NCBI GenBank assembly: GCA_023416135.1
Contig: JAEZIF010000397.1
Location: 1 to 50,658 of the forward strand
Direction of reading: 5' to 3'
DNA from: Pseudomonadota bacterium
GTDB taxonomy: Bacteria > Pseudomonadota > Alphaproteobacteria > Reyranellales > Reyranellaceae
Length of the DNA: 50,658 nucleotides
The notes under the pieces were generated by a model, which saw nothing but the letters and a program-made list of their open reading frames with translations, was not told where the DNA came from and ran no database searches. A program made the translations under genes and the position numbers. Positions 34,158 to 42,954 of the stretch are shown here, piece after piece. How positions within the stretch are numbered: position 1 is the first letter of the stretch; each line of letters starts with the position of its first letter.

Positions 34158-35180
34158 TCACGCCATCAGTTCGTGGATCTGCTGCGCCCCAAAACCCTTA
34201 AGCTCGCAGATCCGGCGGGGCTCGCAGGTGAAGTCAGCGCCGAGCAGCGCCACCATCTCGTTGGAAACCATGATCTGCATGGGCCCGGCCACGCGCTCGA
34301 GCCGCGCCGCGAGATTCACCGCCGGGCCGAAGACGTCGTAAACATACTTGTTCACGCCGACGATAGAACCGACCAGGGGGCCGGTGGCGATGCCGATGCG
34401 GCAGCGCCACCTGTTGGTGTTGGCGCGGTTGCGGCGCTCCAGATAGCCGCGCATGCGCAATGCCGCCCGGGCGATGTTGCCGCCATGGTCGGCCGACACT
34501 TCGGGCATGCCCGACACCGACATGTAGGAATCGCCGTTGGTCTTGATGCGTTCGCAGCCGAACATTTCCGAGATGCGGTCGAATGCCGAGAAGATGTCGT
34601 TCAGCTCGGCCACCAGGGCTGCGGGGTCGCGCACGATCGCCATCTCGGAGAAGTCGACGAAGTCGAGCATCATCACGCTCGCCGCCTCGAAGCGCTGCGG
34701 CGAGACGGTGCCGAAGTCGCGCATCTCCTGCAGCACGGCGCGCGGCATCACGTTCAGCAGCAGCCGCTCGACGCGCGCCTTCTCCTGCTCGAGCGCGCGC
34801 ATGCTCTTCTCGGCGAGCTGCGAATAGGAATCGAGCATGCATTCGGCCTGCCGCCGCTTGCTCTCGTCACGCGCCTCGACCAGCACGGTGCCGTCGGGCT
34901 GACCGTGCAGCCTGACTTCGAGGCTGACGGTGCGCGCCCCGAGGCGCCGTTCGATCTCGAAGACGAAAAGCCCGCGCTCGCCTAGCCGTCGGCGGGCCAG
35001 CGCCTCGTCGATGCCGTCGAGCCGCCCAGCCAGCCCCTCGCCCACCGGGGGAAACCAGCGGGCGAAAGCGGGATTGGCGTAGATCACCGTCCAGGACTCG
35101 CCCGACGCGACGGCGACACCGGTCGCCATCGCGTCGGCAAGACTCCTGCCCGGCAGAAGGATCGCCGTGTCCATGGCCAT
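34158..35180 (-). CDS. Class III adenylyl cyclase with PAS-like N-terminus
   Basis: A soluble enzyme of about 340 residues that makes cAMP. The N-terminal domain (about 15-110) looks PAS-like (YANPAFARWFPPVGEG). A coiled-coil linker (about 115-145, SQLAEKSMRALEQEKARVER) leads to the catalytic domain. The metal aspartates are Asp173 (MMLDFVDFSEM) and Asp217 (TNGDSYMSVSG), 44 apart. Lys213 (IKTNGD) and Asp281 (YVYDVFGPAVNLAARLER) are the adenine-selecting pair, so ATP is the predicted substrate. Asn288 and Arg292 are the transition-state residues. It is the last gene of the globin operon; its start touches the globin stop (TAA then ATG). The PAS-like domain could hold a ligand or heme partner. 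Confidence 0.9.
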   Translation of the reverse strand: MAMDTAILLPGRSLADAMATGVAVASGESWTVIYANPAFARWFPPVGEGLAGRLDGIDEALARRRLGERGLFVFEIERRLGARTVSLEVRLHGQPDGTVLVEARDESKRRQAECMLDSYSQLAEKSMRALEQEKARVERLLLNVMPRAVLQEMRDFGTVSPQRFEAASVMMLDFVDFSEMAIVRDPAALVAELNDIFSAFDRISEMFGCERIKTNGDSYMSVSGMPEVSADHGGNIARAALRMRGYLERRNRANTNRWRCRIGIATGPLVGSIVGVNKYVYDVFGPAVNLAARLERVAGPMQIMVSNEMVALLGADFTCEPRRICELKGFGAQQIHELMA

Positions 35181-35540
35181 TTACTCGACGACCACGAGGT
35201 GACGGCGGCGGGCGAACTCGTGGCAGACGCGGTCGACGTCGACGGCGGGATAGCCGCAATCCTCCAGCGTCTCGCGCAGGATCACGCCCATGTCGTCGAA
35301 GTCCTGGCCGGTGATGCCGAGCCGCGCATGGGCGCGGCGCAGCAGGTCGTCATCGACCGAGTGGTTGCCGTCCATGATGCCGGCAATCAGCTTGGTCTGG
35401 TGGTCGATCAGCCGTGGCATGTCGACGTCGATGAAGTGGCGCTGCAGCGCCACGTGGTCGAGCGCGCGATCGTAGATCGCCGATACCACGTGGCGCACAC
35501 GGGCAAAGCCGCCGGAACGCGCCAGTACGGACTGGGCCAT
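35181..35540 (-). CDS. Group I-type truncated hemoglobin
   Basis: A 119-residue truncated globin. The proximal heme His is His71 (LLRRAHARLGI), with Tyr23 at B10 (AIYDRALDH) and Gln48 at E11 (LIDHQTKLI), the usual O2/NO-stabilising pair. Truncated globins bind O2, NO or peroxide and detoxify or sense them. The start at 35540 is set by globin length; the frame continues upstream over the diiron gene but is not coding there. It lies 10 nt after the diiron protein gene and is immediately followed by the cyclase gene, so it may be a separate heme sensor or an NO-dioxygenase-like protector for this operon. Confidence 0.85.
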   Translation of the reverse strand: MAQSVLARSGGFARVRHVVSAIYDRALDHVALQRHFIDVDMPRLIDHQTKLIAGIMDGNHSVDDDLLRRAHARLGITGQDFDDMGVILRETLEDCGYPAVDVDRVCHEFARRRHLVVVE

Positions 35541-35550
35541 CGCCGGTCTC

Positions 35551-36480
35551 CTAGTAGAAGACCTTCGCCGTCTCGGCGAGCCGCGCGGCCTGCACCGGCG
35601 AAAGCTCCTGGACGGAACGCAGGAAGTTGGGATGGCTGATGCCCGAGCCGAGGTAGGTCCAGCGCATCGCCTGGTGCTGCACCGCCATGATGCGTTCGCC
35701 CTCGGCGGCGGAGAAGGTCCGCCGCGTGGCGCGCTGCAGGGCATCGAGGTCGAAGGCGGCCTGCTGCCTGAAGGCGCCGTCGAACATGCCCCCGATCTCG
35801 AGATAGCCGTCGACCGCGAGCTCGATCTGGCGCGCGTCGCAGCCGTCGGCGAGCGCCTCGACCATCAGCGTATCGAGCTGGGCGTGCTGGGCCTCCTCCA
35901 TCCAGTGATGGCGCAGCAGGCTGCGGAACTGGTCATCCAGCCCCCGATTGTCGCGGATGCTCTCCAGGTAGTGCTTCTGGGTCATCCATTCGACCTGCAG
36001 GATCAGCAGCGCCACCGACAGCGGATGATGCGCCAGCACCGCCTTCCCGACTTCGTCGGCCGGCCCGATCATGTCGCAGGGCGTGCCGAAGCCGGCCTCG
36101 AACTCGCGCTCGAAGCTGCGGAACAGGTGGATGTGCTTGGCCTCCTCGCTGGCGAAGCGCAGCAGGGCGCGCGTGCGCAAATCGTCCTTGGCGAGCAGCG
36201 GCCGCGCATGGTCGAGCACGAACGGCAGGATGAACTCCTCGACCAGGCCGAACGTGTAGAGATAGCCGTTGGCGCGGATCTGGTTCAGCTTGAGCCGCGC
36301 CTCGTCATCGAGGAAGTCGAGGGAAGCCGTTCGGGCCAGCGACTCGGGCATGAACGGCTTGGTGAAATCGAGGCGATGGGTGCCGCCGATGATGTCCTCG
36401 ACGCGCCAGTTGATCTTCTCCGATGCGGCGAGCGCCTTGGCGTAGGTGAAACCGTGCGTGGCATGGGATGTCTGCAACAT
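35551..36480 (-). CDS. Ferritin-like diiron protein, probable oxygenase or oxidase
   Basis: A 309-residue all-alpha protein with two iron-binding E...ExxH helices: Glu113 and His116 (FASEEAKHIHLF) and Glu196 and His199 (HHWMEEAQHAQLD). Additional carboxylates are available at Glu81/82 (LVEEFILPF) and Glu164 (LQVEWMTQKH), so a four-helix diiron site is complete. This is the layout of diiron N-oxygenases, desaturase-like and ferritin-like oxidases. The substrate is unknown. A good GAGGAG precedes the ATG. It is the first gene of an operon with a truncated globin and an adenylyl cyclase. An inverted repeat (36514-36540) lies just upstream. Confidence 0.8.
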   Translation of the reverse strand: MLQTSHATHGFTYAKALAASEKINWRVEDIIGGTHRLDFTKPFMPESLARTASLDFLDDEARLKLNQIRANGYLYTFGLVEEFILPFVLDHARPLLAKDDLRTRALLRFASEEAKHIHLFRSFEREFEAGFGTPCDMIGPADEVGKAVLAHHPLSVALLILQVEWMTQKHYLESIRDNRGLDDQFRSLLRHHWMEEAQHAQLDTLMVEALADGCDARQIELAVDGYLEIGGMFDGAFRQQAAFDLDALQRATRRTFSAAEGERIMAVQHQAMRWTYLGSGISHPNFLRSVQELSPVQAARLAETAKVFY

Positions 36481-36513
36481 GGGCTGTTCTCCTCGGGCAC
36501 GAGGCCCGTCTGA

Positions 36514-36540
36514 TGACGCTCAAGGTAGGCTCATGCGTCA
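36514..36540. promoter_or_regulatory. Inverted repeat upstream of the diiron operon
   Basis: TGACGC (36514-36519) and GCGTCA (36535-36540) face each other across 15 bp, with partly matching inner bases (CTCA / TCAT). It lies 34-60 bp upstream of the diiron protein ATG, where a regulator would act on this operon or on the divergent LysR remnant. Confidence 0.35.
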
Positions 36541-36721
36541 GCGTGAAAATGATCGGGAGTCCGGTTTGATTGACCGCCCGTCCGCGGCCTGTTCGTGTTG
36601 CGCGGGAGATACAGGGCGACGGCCGTTGCACGGAAGTCACGATCTTCGCGAATGGGTTTTGCAGAATTGCAGAGCCCCGTATTGTCGCCACAGTTCGGGC
36701 GAGCGGGGCGGCGGGGCGCGA

Positions 36722-37613
36722 GTGGACTGGGACGATCTGCGCTATTTCCTCAAGGTCGCCGAGACCGGCGGGCTGTCGCCGGCGGCGCGCTTTTTGCGCG
36801 TCAACACCGCGACGGTCGGACGCCATATCGAGGCGCTCGAGGTCGGCCTCGGCCAGAAACTGTTCGAGCGTACGCCGCAGGGTTACCGCCTGACCGACGC
36901 CGGCGAGCGCCTGTTCGAATGGTCGCGCAAGGTCGAGGTGCAGTTCAACAACATCCAGGCGGCGTTCAACGCCTCGCCGGGCGACGCCACGGGCACTGTC
37001 TCGATCGCCACCACCGAGTCGCGAACGGCTTTCTCATGACAACGCTACCCGAGTTCCGGCGGTGTCATCCCGGGATCGATCTCGACATCGCCACCGGCAT
37101 CGAGCCGGTGAACCTGTCGCGACGCGAAGCCGATGTATCGCTGCGCCTGTTCCGGCCCGAGCGGGGCAATCTGATCACGCGCCGGATCGCCGCGCTGGGG
37201 CCATGGCCTCTACGCATCGCGCCGGCTTCTCGAACGGCACGGGGCGCCGGACCTGTCGCTCGGCGGCGCGGGTCATACCCTGATCGGCTGGCCGCCGGGC
37301 CTGGAAGGCACGGCGCCCGCGGCCCGGGCGCGCCGCCACTTCGGCAAGGCGCGTGCCGTGATACGCGGCAACGCCGGCGTGCGGCTGGCGGCCGCCACCG
37401 AAGGACTGGGCCTGTCGGTGCGGGCGCATGCCGGCGTGCCGCGTCACGCCGGGCTTGTCCGCCTCAAGGTAGAACCCGCCTCCGCCGCCGCTCGGCCTGT
37501 GGCTGGTGGCGCATGCCGACCTGGTGCATCTGCCGCGGATCCGCGCCGTCATCGACCATATCGCCGCCGCCGCCGGGGCGCAGGCCGCTTACCTGCGGGA
37601 CGGCATGGCCTGA
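36722..37613 (+). pseudogene. LysR-family regulator broken by three frameshifts
   Basis: The gene starts with a clean LysR winged helix: DWDDLRYFLKVAETGGLSPA, VNTATVGRHIEALEVGLGQK, then LFERTPQGYRLTDAGERLFE. Near 37020 one base is missing; the frame moves and continues ANGFLMTTLPEFRRCHPGID. Near 37200 an extra base moves it again to HGLYASRRLLERHGAPDLSL. Near 37475 a third single-base gain in a run of C leads to PPLGLWLVAHADLVHLPRIR and the stop at 37611-37613. With the three indels repaired, about 297 residues of a full-length LysR are restored, so no large part is lost. It could be a recent pseudogene or sequencing error in GC-rich DNA. It is divergent from the diiron operon. Confidence 0.85.
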
Positions 37614-37701
37614 GCCCGACCACGATGCGAGCCGCGAGAGCGCCCGCCGTTTGACATGACGGGTCCCTGCCCTACGCTTCGTGCCATAAGTCGGGAGGAG
37701 C

Positions 37702-39315
37702 GTGGTGCAAGGCGAGGCTTACGATTTCATCGTCACCGGCGCGGGCTCCGCGGGCTGCGCGGTCGCCGGACGGCTGAGCGAGGACGGCCGCTATCGCGTG
37801 CTGCTGCTCGAGGCGGGTCCCAAGGACACCTATCCCTGGATCCACGTCCCGCTCGGCTACCACAAGACGTTCAACAATCCACGCGTCAACTGGATGTTCG
37901 ACAGCGAGCCCGAGCCCGAGCTCAACAACCGCATCATGTACCAGCCGCGCGGCAAAGTGCTGGGCGGCACCAGCTCGATCAACGGCATGGTCTACATGCG
38001 CGGCAATGCCGCCGACTACGACGAATGGCGCCAGCGCGGCTGCGAGGGCTGGGACTACGATTCGGTCCTGCCCTACTTCAAGCGCGCCGAGGACCAGGAG
38101 CGTGGCGCCGACGAGTTCCACGGCGTCGGCGGACCGCTGAAAGTCTCCGACCATCGCTGGCAGCCGACACTCGCCAGAGCCATGCACGAGGCCGCCCAGC
38201 AGGCCGGCATTCCGGCCAATCCCGACTTCAACGGGCGGACACAGGAAGGCGTCGGCTACTACCAGACCACGATCAACCGCGCGCGGCGCTGGTCGAGCGC
38301 GAGGGCCTATCTGCGCGAGGCGAAGAAGCGGCGTAACCTCACCGTCGCCACTTCGGCACATGCGACCCGTTTGCTGATCGAGAACGGCCGTGCGGTCGGC
38401 GTCGAGTACCGCACGCCCGACGGCCCGAAAACGGCGCGCGCCAGCCGCGAGGTCATCGTCTCGGGCGGCGTCTACGGCTCGCCACAGCTCCTGATGCTGT
38501 CGGGCCTCGGTCCGGCGCAGCACCTGAAGAAGCACGGCATCGAAGTGATCAAGGACATGCCGGGGGTCGGCAGCAACCTGCACGACCATTTCAACGCCTA
38601 CGTCGCCTACAAGTGCGCCCAGCCCGTCACCATGAACGACCTGGTGAACAGCTTCCCACGGCGCATCCTTGCCGGCATGCAGTACGCCCTCGGGCGCACC
38701 GGGCCGCTCGCCAGCATGGGGCTCTATGTCGGCGCGCTGGTGCGCAGCGACAAGCGCCTGGAGCGGCCGGACCTGCAGATCAACATGTTCGCCTGGGCGA
38801 TCAAGGAGCGGAACCGCAGTGGCGTGGTGCCACAGCCCTTCTCCGCCTTCGGCCTGTCGCCCGTGCATCTGCGACCCGACGGCCGCGGCACCGTGCGGCT
38901 GAAGTCGGCCGATCCGTTGGCCGCGCCCGAAATCCGCTTCAACTTCCTGAAGAGCACCAACGACTGGAACGCCATGATCCAGGGCCTGCGCATCTGCCGC
39001 GACATCGGCCGGCAGGCGGCGCTGAAACCCTTCGTGGTCGAGGAGATCCTTCCCGGCGCCAGCGTCGAGGACGAGGCCGGACTGCGCGCCCACATCCGTG
39101 CCAACGGCGTCTCCAACCTGCATCCCGTCGGCACCTGCCGCATGGGACGCGCGGTCGACGACGTGGTCGATCCGCAGCTTCGCGTGTACGGCATCGAGCG
39201 GCTGCGCGTGGCCGACGCCTCGATCATGCCCAGTATCGTCGCCGGCAACACCAACGCGCCCTCGATCATGATCGGCGAGAAGTGCGCCGACATGGTACGC
39301 CAGGCGGCGCAATAA
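37702..39315 (+). CDS. GMC-family FAD oxidoreductase (choline dehydrogenase-like)
   Basis: A 537-residue flavoenzyme oxidising an alcohol. The N-terminal FAD motif is VTGAGSAGCAVAGRLSE (about 11-27), GMC signature 1 is KVLGGTSSINGMVYMRGN (about 88-105), signature 2 is SGGVYGSPQLLMLSGLGP (near 255), and the catalytic His lies in SNLHPVGTCRMG. It is close to BetA and to alcohol or sugar dehydrogenases. A GTG start at 37702 is used; the GTG at 37705 is also possible, with GGAGGAG just before both. It has no clear operon partner. The broken LysR gene upstream may once have regulated it (inference). Confidence 0.92.
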   Translation: MVQGEAYDFIVTGAGSAGCAVAGRLSEDGRYRVLLLEAGPKDTYPWIHVPLGYHKTFNNPRVNWMFDSEPEPELNNRIMYQPRGKVLGGTSSINGMVYMRGNAADYDEWRQRGCEGWDYDSVLPYFKRAEDQERGADEFHGVGGPLKVSDHRWQPTLARAMHEAAQQAGIPANPDFNGRTQEGVGYYQTTINRARRWSSARAYLREAKKRRNLTVATSAHATRLLIENGRAVGVEYRTPDGPKTARASREVIVSGGVYGSPQLLMLSGLGPAQHLKKHGIEVIKDMPGVGSNLHDHFNAYVAYKCAQPVTMNDLVNSFPRRILAGMQYALGRTGPLASMGLYVGALVRSDKRLERPDLQINMFAWAIKERNRSGVVPQPFSAFGLSPVHLRPDGRGTVRLKSADPLAAPEIRFNFLKSTNDWNAMIQGLRICRDIGRQAALKPFVVEEILPGASVEDEAGLRAHIRANGVSNLHPVGTCRMGRAVDDVVDPQLRVYGIERLRVADASIMPSIVAGNTNAPSIMIGEKCADMVRQAAQ

Positions 39316-39377
39316 CTCTTCGTCCTCCGGTGGTGTACCATCCGCGGCGAGCACCACGGGGAGACGGGAGCCGTGCC

Positions 39378-40070
39378 ATGATTCCCAAACGATTTGGGAC
39401 ATTCATCGACCGCATCCACGACGAGTGGCGCGACCCCATCCTGACCGGCTTCACCGTGCTCATGGTAGTGCATCTGTTCGTCGTGGCCCCGCTCGAGGCG
39501 CAGGCAAATCATCTGCAACCCGTCGGTGCCATCTTCGTCGTGCTGCTTTCGCTGGCCCTGCTGATCCTGTCGCGCAGCCTGGTGCCGGTGCTGGGCGTCC
39601 TCGTCGTCGTGTGCCTGCTGTCCGCCTCCATCGTGCTGCGTGTCCAGGGCGACCATATCCCGTTCGACGTCACCCTGCAGGCCACCGCGTGGCTGGTGAT
39701 TGCACTGGTCATCATCTGGACGGTGACGCGCGCGGTGTTCGAGCCGGGCCGCATCACTTACCACCGCATCGTCGGCGCCATCCTGCTGTATCTCACCATC
39801 GGCCTTCTGTTCGTGGCCCTCTACACGCTGGTCGGCGCGAACTCGCCCAACGCCTTCAGCGGCCTGACCGTGGGGATGCGGGTGTCGCTGCCGAGCGACC
39901 TCGTCTACTTCAGCTTCGTCACGCTCACCACTTCGGGCTACGGCGACATCGTGCCGATCGACCCCTTCGCACGCAGCCTCAGCAACGTCGAAGCAATCGT
40001 CGGCCAACTCTATCCGGCGACTCTGCTGGCCCGTCTGGTGTCGCTCGGCGAGGGGCCGGCGCGCGGCTGA
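39378..40070 (+). CDS. K+-channel-like membrane protein (ion-channel pore)
   Basis: A 230-residue membrane protein with several hydrophobic helices (GFTVLMVVHLFVVAPL, GAIFVVLLSLALLIL, GVLVVVCLLSASIVL, WLVIALVIIWTVTRAVF, IVGAILLYLTIGLLFVALYT) and a pore loop TLTTSGYGDIVP. The loop is the K+ selectivity filter with GYG, as in two-TM bacterial channels. A further helix (LSNVEAIVGQLYPATLLARL) follows. There is no RCK domain. The function is probably ion flux or osmotic or pH balance. It has its own start, 62 bp after the GMC stop. Confidence 0.85.
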   Translation: MIPKRFGTFIDRIHDEWRDPILTGFTVLMVVHLFVVAPLEAQANHLQPVGAIFVVLLSLALLILSRSLVPVLGVLVVVCLLSASIVLRVQGDHIPFDVTLQATAWLVIALVIIWTVTRAVFEPGRITYHRIVGAILLYLTIGLLFVALYTLVGANSPNAFSGLTVGMRVSLPSDLVYFSFVTLTTSGYGDIVPIDPFARSLSNVEAIVGQLYPATLLARLVSLGEGPARG

Positions 40071-40120
40071 CATCGCGGACGCACGATGCACCAACGGTCT
40101 GTCTCGTCGTTGTCGTTGGT

Positions 40121-40237
40121 TCACCATCGAACGGCCGGCAGGTGACGGCATAGCGCCGGCCACGCGGCCACGCCGGCTACGTCGCCGCGCTGGAAGCCGA
40201 TGCCGGCGAGCCCGATCGCCCAGAAGCCAACCGACAT
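40121..40237 (-). CDS. Possible 38-residue small protein
   Basis: On the minus strand an ATG (40237) lies behind AGGAGGGAGGTG, a strong ribosome-binding site, and opens 38 codons to TGA 40121. The peptide begins MSVGFWAIGLAGIGFQRGDV and ends LPAVRW. It is hydrophobic at the start, so a small membrane peptide is possible. No relative is recognised, and codon use alone cannot settle it. It could be a chance frame or the first part of a lost gene. Confidence 0.25.
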   Translation of the reverse strand: MSVGFWAIGLAGIGFQRGDVAGVAAWPALCRHLPAVRW

Positions 40238-40308
40238 CACCTCCCTCCTACAGGGGCTTCGCCCAGGCCGACAAGCAGGTGTAGCCTCCCTCCCCGGAGG
40301 AAAGCACC

Positions 40309-41397
40309 ATGAAGTTCGGAGTTACCGTCGTTCCGCGCATATCGGACTGGAAGCTGTTCGTCGACCTCGAGGCAATGGGCTACGATGCGGCCTGGGCCGC
40401 CGACTCGCAGATGCTCTATTCGGACGCCTACGCCACGCTGGCGCTGGCGGCCGAGCACACATCGCGCATTCGCCTCGGCACCGGCGTCTCGGTCGCCGGC
40501 GTGCGGCTGGCGCCGGTCACCGCCCATTCGATCGCCACCATCAACAAGCTGGCGCCCGGCCGCACCTTTCTGGGCATCGGCACCGGCCACACCGCCATGC
40601 GAGTCATGGGCAAGGATCCGGTGAAGGCACGCGAGTTCCGCGAATACCTGCGCGTGCTGCGCGCCCTGCTGCACGGCCAGGAAGTCGACTATGCACTCAC
40701 GCCCGACGGCGGGAAGACCGACATTCGCTTCCTGCATCCCGACGAGGGCTTCATCGACGTCGAGCATCCGGTGCCGATCTATGTCGCGGCCGACGGCCCG
40801 CTGGCGCTGAAGACGGCGGGCGCCTATGGCGACGGCCGCGTCTGCTCGCACAACCAGACCAAGGCGCGCCTGCAGAAGAGCCTCGACACGATGCGCGAGG
40901 GTGCGAGCGCGGTCGGCCGCAGCCTGCCCGACACGTTCCACACGACGGCGCTCTCCTATGCCTGCGTGCTGCGGCCCGGCGAGAGCATGACCTCGGATCG
41001 CGTCATCGACGAGATCGGATCGATGGCGGCGGCCACGCTGCACTACTGGTGGGAGCTGTACCAGATGGATGGCGACACCAGCACCGTGGCCGGCCGTTGC
41101 CGCGGCCTGTGGGAGGAATACCTCGCCTTCACCGAGAAGATGGAGCTGCCGGCGGCCAAGCGCTACCAGCAGATCCATCTCGGCCATTGCGCCTTCCTGC
41201 CGCCGGAGGAGCGCCGCTTCATCACCGAGGACCTGATCCGCTCGACCGGCGGGCTGGTCGGCACGCCCGACGACATCATCGCCATGCTGCGCGACCGCGA
41301 GGCGATGGGCCTCAACGAGATTTCCCTGCTGCCGGCGATGAAGACGGCGCGGCAGAACCTCAAGGACTTCGCCGACAAGGTGATCGCGCGCTACTGA
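40309..41397 (+). CDS. LLM-class flavin-dependent oxidoreductase
   Basis: A 362-residue luciferase-like monooxygenase or F420-type oxidoreductase. The TIM-barrel is recognisable from MKFGVTVVPRISDWKLFVDL, IRLGTGVSVAGVRLAPVTAH, LGIGTGHTAMRVMGKDP, PVPIYVAADGPLALKTAGAY and the closing GTPDDIIAMLRDREAMGLNE. Such proteins use FMN or F420; alphaproteobacterial ones often use FMN. No partner flavin reductase is seen nearby, so the substrate stays unknown. The Shine-Dalgarno GGAGGAAAG sits just before the ATG. It is followed after 41 bp by the beta-glucosidase gene. Confidence 0.9.
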   Translation: MKFGVTVVPRISDWKLFVDLEAMGYDAAWAADSQMLYSDAYATLALAAEHTSRIRLGTGVSVAGVRLAPVTAHSIATINKLAPGRTFLGIGTGHTAMRVMGKDPVKAREFREYLRVLRALLHGQEVDYALTPDGGKTDIRFLHPDEGFIDVEHPVPIYVAADGPLALKTAGAYGDGRVCSHNQTKARLQKSLDTMREGASAVGRSLPDTFHTTALSYACVLRPGESMTSDRVIDEIGSMAAATLHYWWELYQMDGDTSTVAGRCRGLWEEYLAFTEKMELPAAKRYQQIHLGHCAFLPPEERRFITEDLIRSTGGLVGTPDDIIAMLRDREAMGLNEISLLPAMKTARQNLKDFADKVIARY

Positions 41398-41438
41398 CGT
41401 GATATAGTCATCGGGCGGCTGACGCCTTTGCGAGTTCG

Positions 41439-42893
41439 ATGACTTTCTTCCGTCTTCCCCGACGCGGCCTTGCCGTGTCGGCCGTCGCCCTCGGCGCGCT
41501 GGGTCTCACCGGTTCCAAGCTTCTGAAAGAGCCGGACGGCCCGCCGCCGAAGAGCCGTTTTCCCGAGGGCTTCCGCTGGGGGACGGCGACCTCGGCCTAC
41601 CAGATCGAAGGCGCCACCGAAGTCGACGGCCGCGGTCCGTCGATCTGGGACACCTTCGCCAGGCTGCCCGGCAAGATCCGCGACGGCTCCAATGGCGACA
41701 TCGCCGACGACCACTATCACCTTTACAAGGAGGACGTGGCGCTGATGAAGGCGCTCGGCGTGACGACCTACCGCTTCTCGATCGCCTGGCCGCGCATCTT
41801 CCCCGAGGGCCGCGGCACGCCCAATCCCAAGGGGCTGGCCTTCTATCAGCGGCTGGTCGACGAGCTGCTGGCCAACGGCATCGAACCCTACGCCACGCTC
41901 TATCACTGGGACTTGCCGCAGGCCCTGCAGGATCGCGGCGGCTGGCAATCGCGCGACACCGCGCAAGCCTTCGCCGACTACGCGGCCCACGTCGTCCGGC
42001 GGCTCGGCGAGAAGGTCGGACGCTTCTTCACGCTGAACGAGATGCACGCCTTCATCGACCTGGGCTACGGCAAGGGCGTCTTTGCCCCCGGCCTTACCCT
42101 CGCCGCGGCGGAGCTCAACCAGGCGCGCCACCACGCCGTGCTCGCTCACGGGCTCGGGGTGCAGGCTGCACGGGCCAACGGGCGCGCCGGCATCAGGATC
42201 GGCCCGGCCGAGAACATCACGATCGCCCTGCCCGACGTCGAGACGCCGCAGAACATCCGCGCCGCCGAGCATGCGACGCGCGAGCTGAACGCGGCCTATC
42301 TCACCGTCATGCTGGAAGGCCGCTACACCGACACCTACCTGAAGGAGGCCGGCGCCGCCGCGCCGCGCTTCACCGAGGCCGACCTCAGGACGATCTCGAC
42401 GCCGGTCGACTTCGTCGGCATCAACGTCTATGGGCCGGGCGCCTTCGTGCGCGAGCGCAGCGACGGTTCGGGTTACGCCCAGATGAAGCTGCCCGCCTCC
42501 TACCCGCACATGCAGTCGCCGTGGCTGCGCTTCGCGCCCCAGGCGCTGTACTGGGCGCCGCGCATGCTGCAGAAGCTGTGGAACGTGAAGGAGATCTACA
42601 TCACCGAGAACGGCACCTCGGCGGCCGACGAGCCCGACGACGACGGCCAGATCGACGACCTCGACCGCGTCATGTTCCTGCGCCAGTACCTCGACCAGCT
42701 GCACCGCGCGATCAGCGAGGGCGTGCCGGTGCGCGGCTATTTCCTCTGGAGCCTTCTCGACAATTTCGAATGGGCCGACGGCTACGAGACGCGCTTCGGG
42801 TTGCATCATGTCGACTACAAGACGCTGAAGCGCACGCCGAAGCTCAGCGCCTCGTTCTACAAGAAGGTGATCGCGCGCAACGCGCTGGTGTAA
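41439..42893 (+). CDS. GH1 beta-glucosidase with Tat-like signal
   Basis: A 484-residue glycoside hydrolase family 1 enzyme. The acid/base Glu201 is in FTLNEMHAF and the nucleophile Glu390 is in YITENGTSAAD. The barrel features FRWGTATSAYQIEGAT and RGYFLWSLLDNFEWADGYET are typical. The N-terminus reads PRRGLAVSAVALGALGLTG, a twin-arginine pair and hydrophobic stretch, so export through Tat is likely, which is less common for GH1 enzymes. The substrate could be a beta-glucoside such as cellobiose or a plant glycoside. It may form a unit with the upstream LLM gene, but this is not certain. Confidence 0.93.
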   Translation: MTFFRLPRRGLAVSAVALGALGLTGSKLLKEPDGPPPKSRFPEGFRWGTATSAYQIEGATEVDGRGPSIWDTFARLPGKIRDGSNGDIADDHYHLYKEDVALMKALGVTTYRFSIAWPRIFPEGRGTPNPKGLAFYQRLVDELLANGIEPYATLYHWDLPQALQDRGGWQSRDTAQAFADYAAHVVRRLGEKVGRFFTLNEMHAFIDLGYGKGVFAPGLTLAAAELNQARHHAVLAHGLGVQAARANGRAGIRIGPAENITIALPDVETPQNIRAAEHATRELNAAYLTVMLEGRYTDTYLKEAGAAAPRFTEADLRTISTPVDFVGINVYGPGAFVRERSDGSGYAQMKLPASYPHMQSPWLRFAPQALYWAPRMLQKLWNVKEIYITENGTSAADEPDDDGQIDDLDRVMFLRQYLDQLHRAISEGVPVRGYFLWSLLDNFEWADGYETRFGLHHVDYKTLKRTPKLSASFYKKVIARNALV

Positions 42894-42954
42894 GCGGCAA
42901 CCCTGGCGCCGGCCGGGTCGTTTGACTCCTCGGACATTCGTCGCGAGGAGAGCG

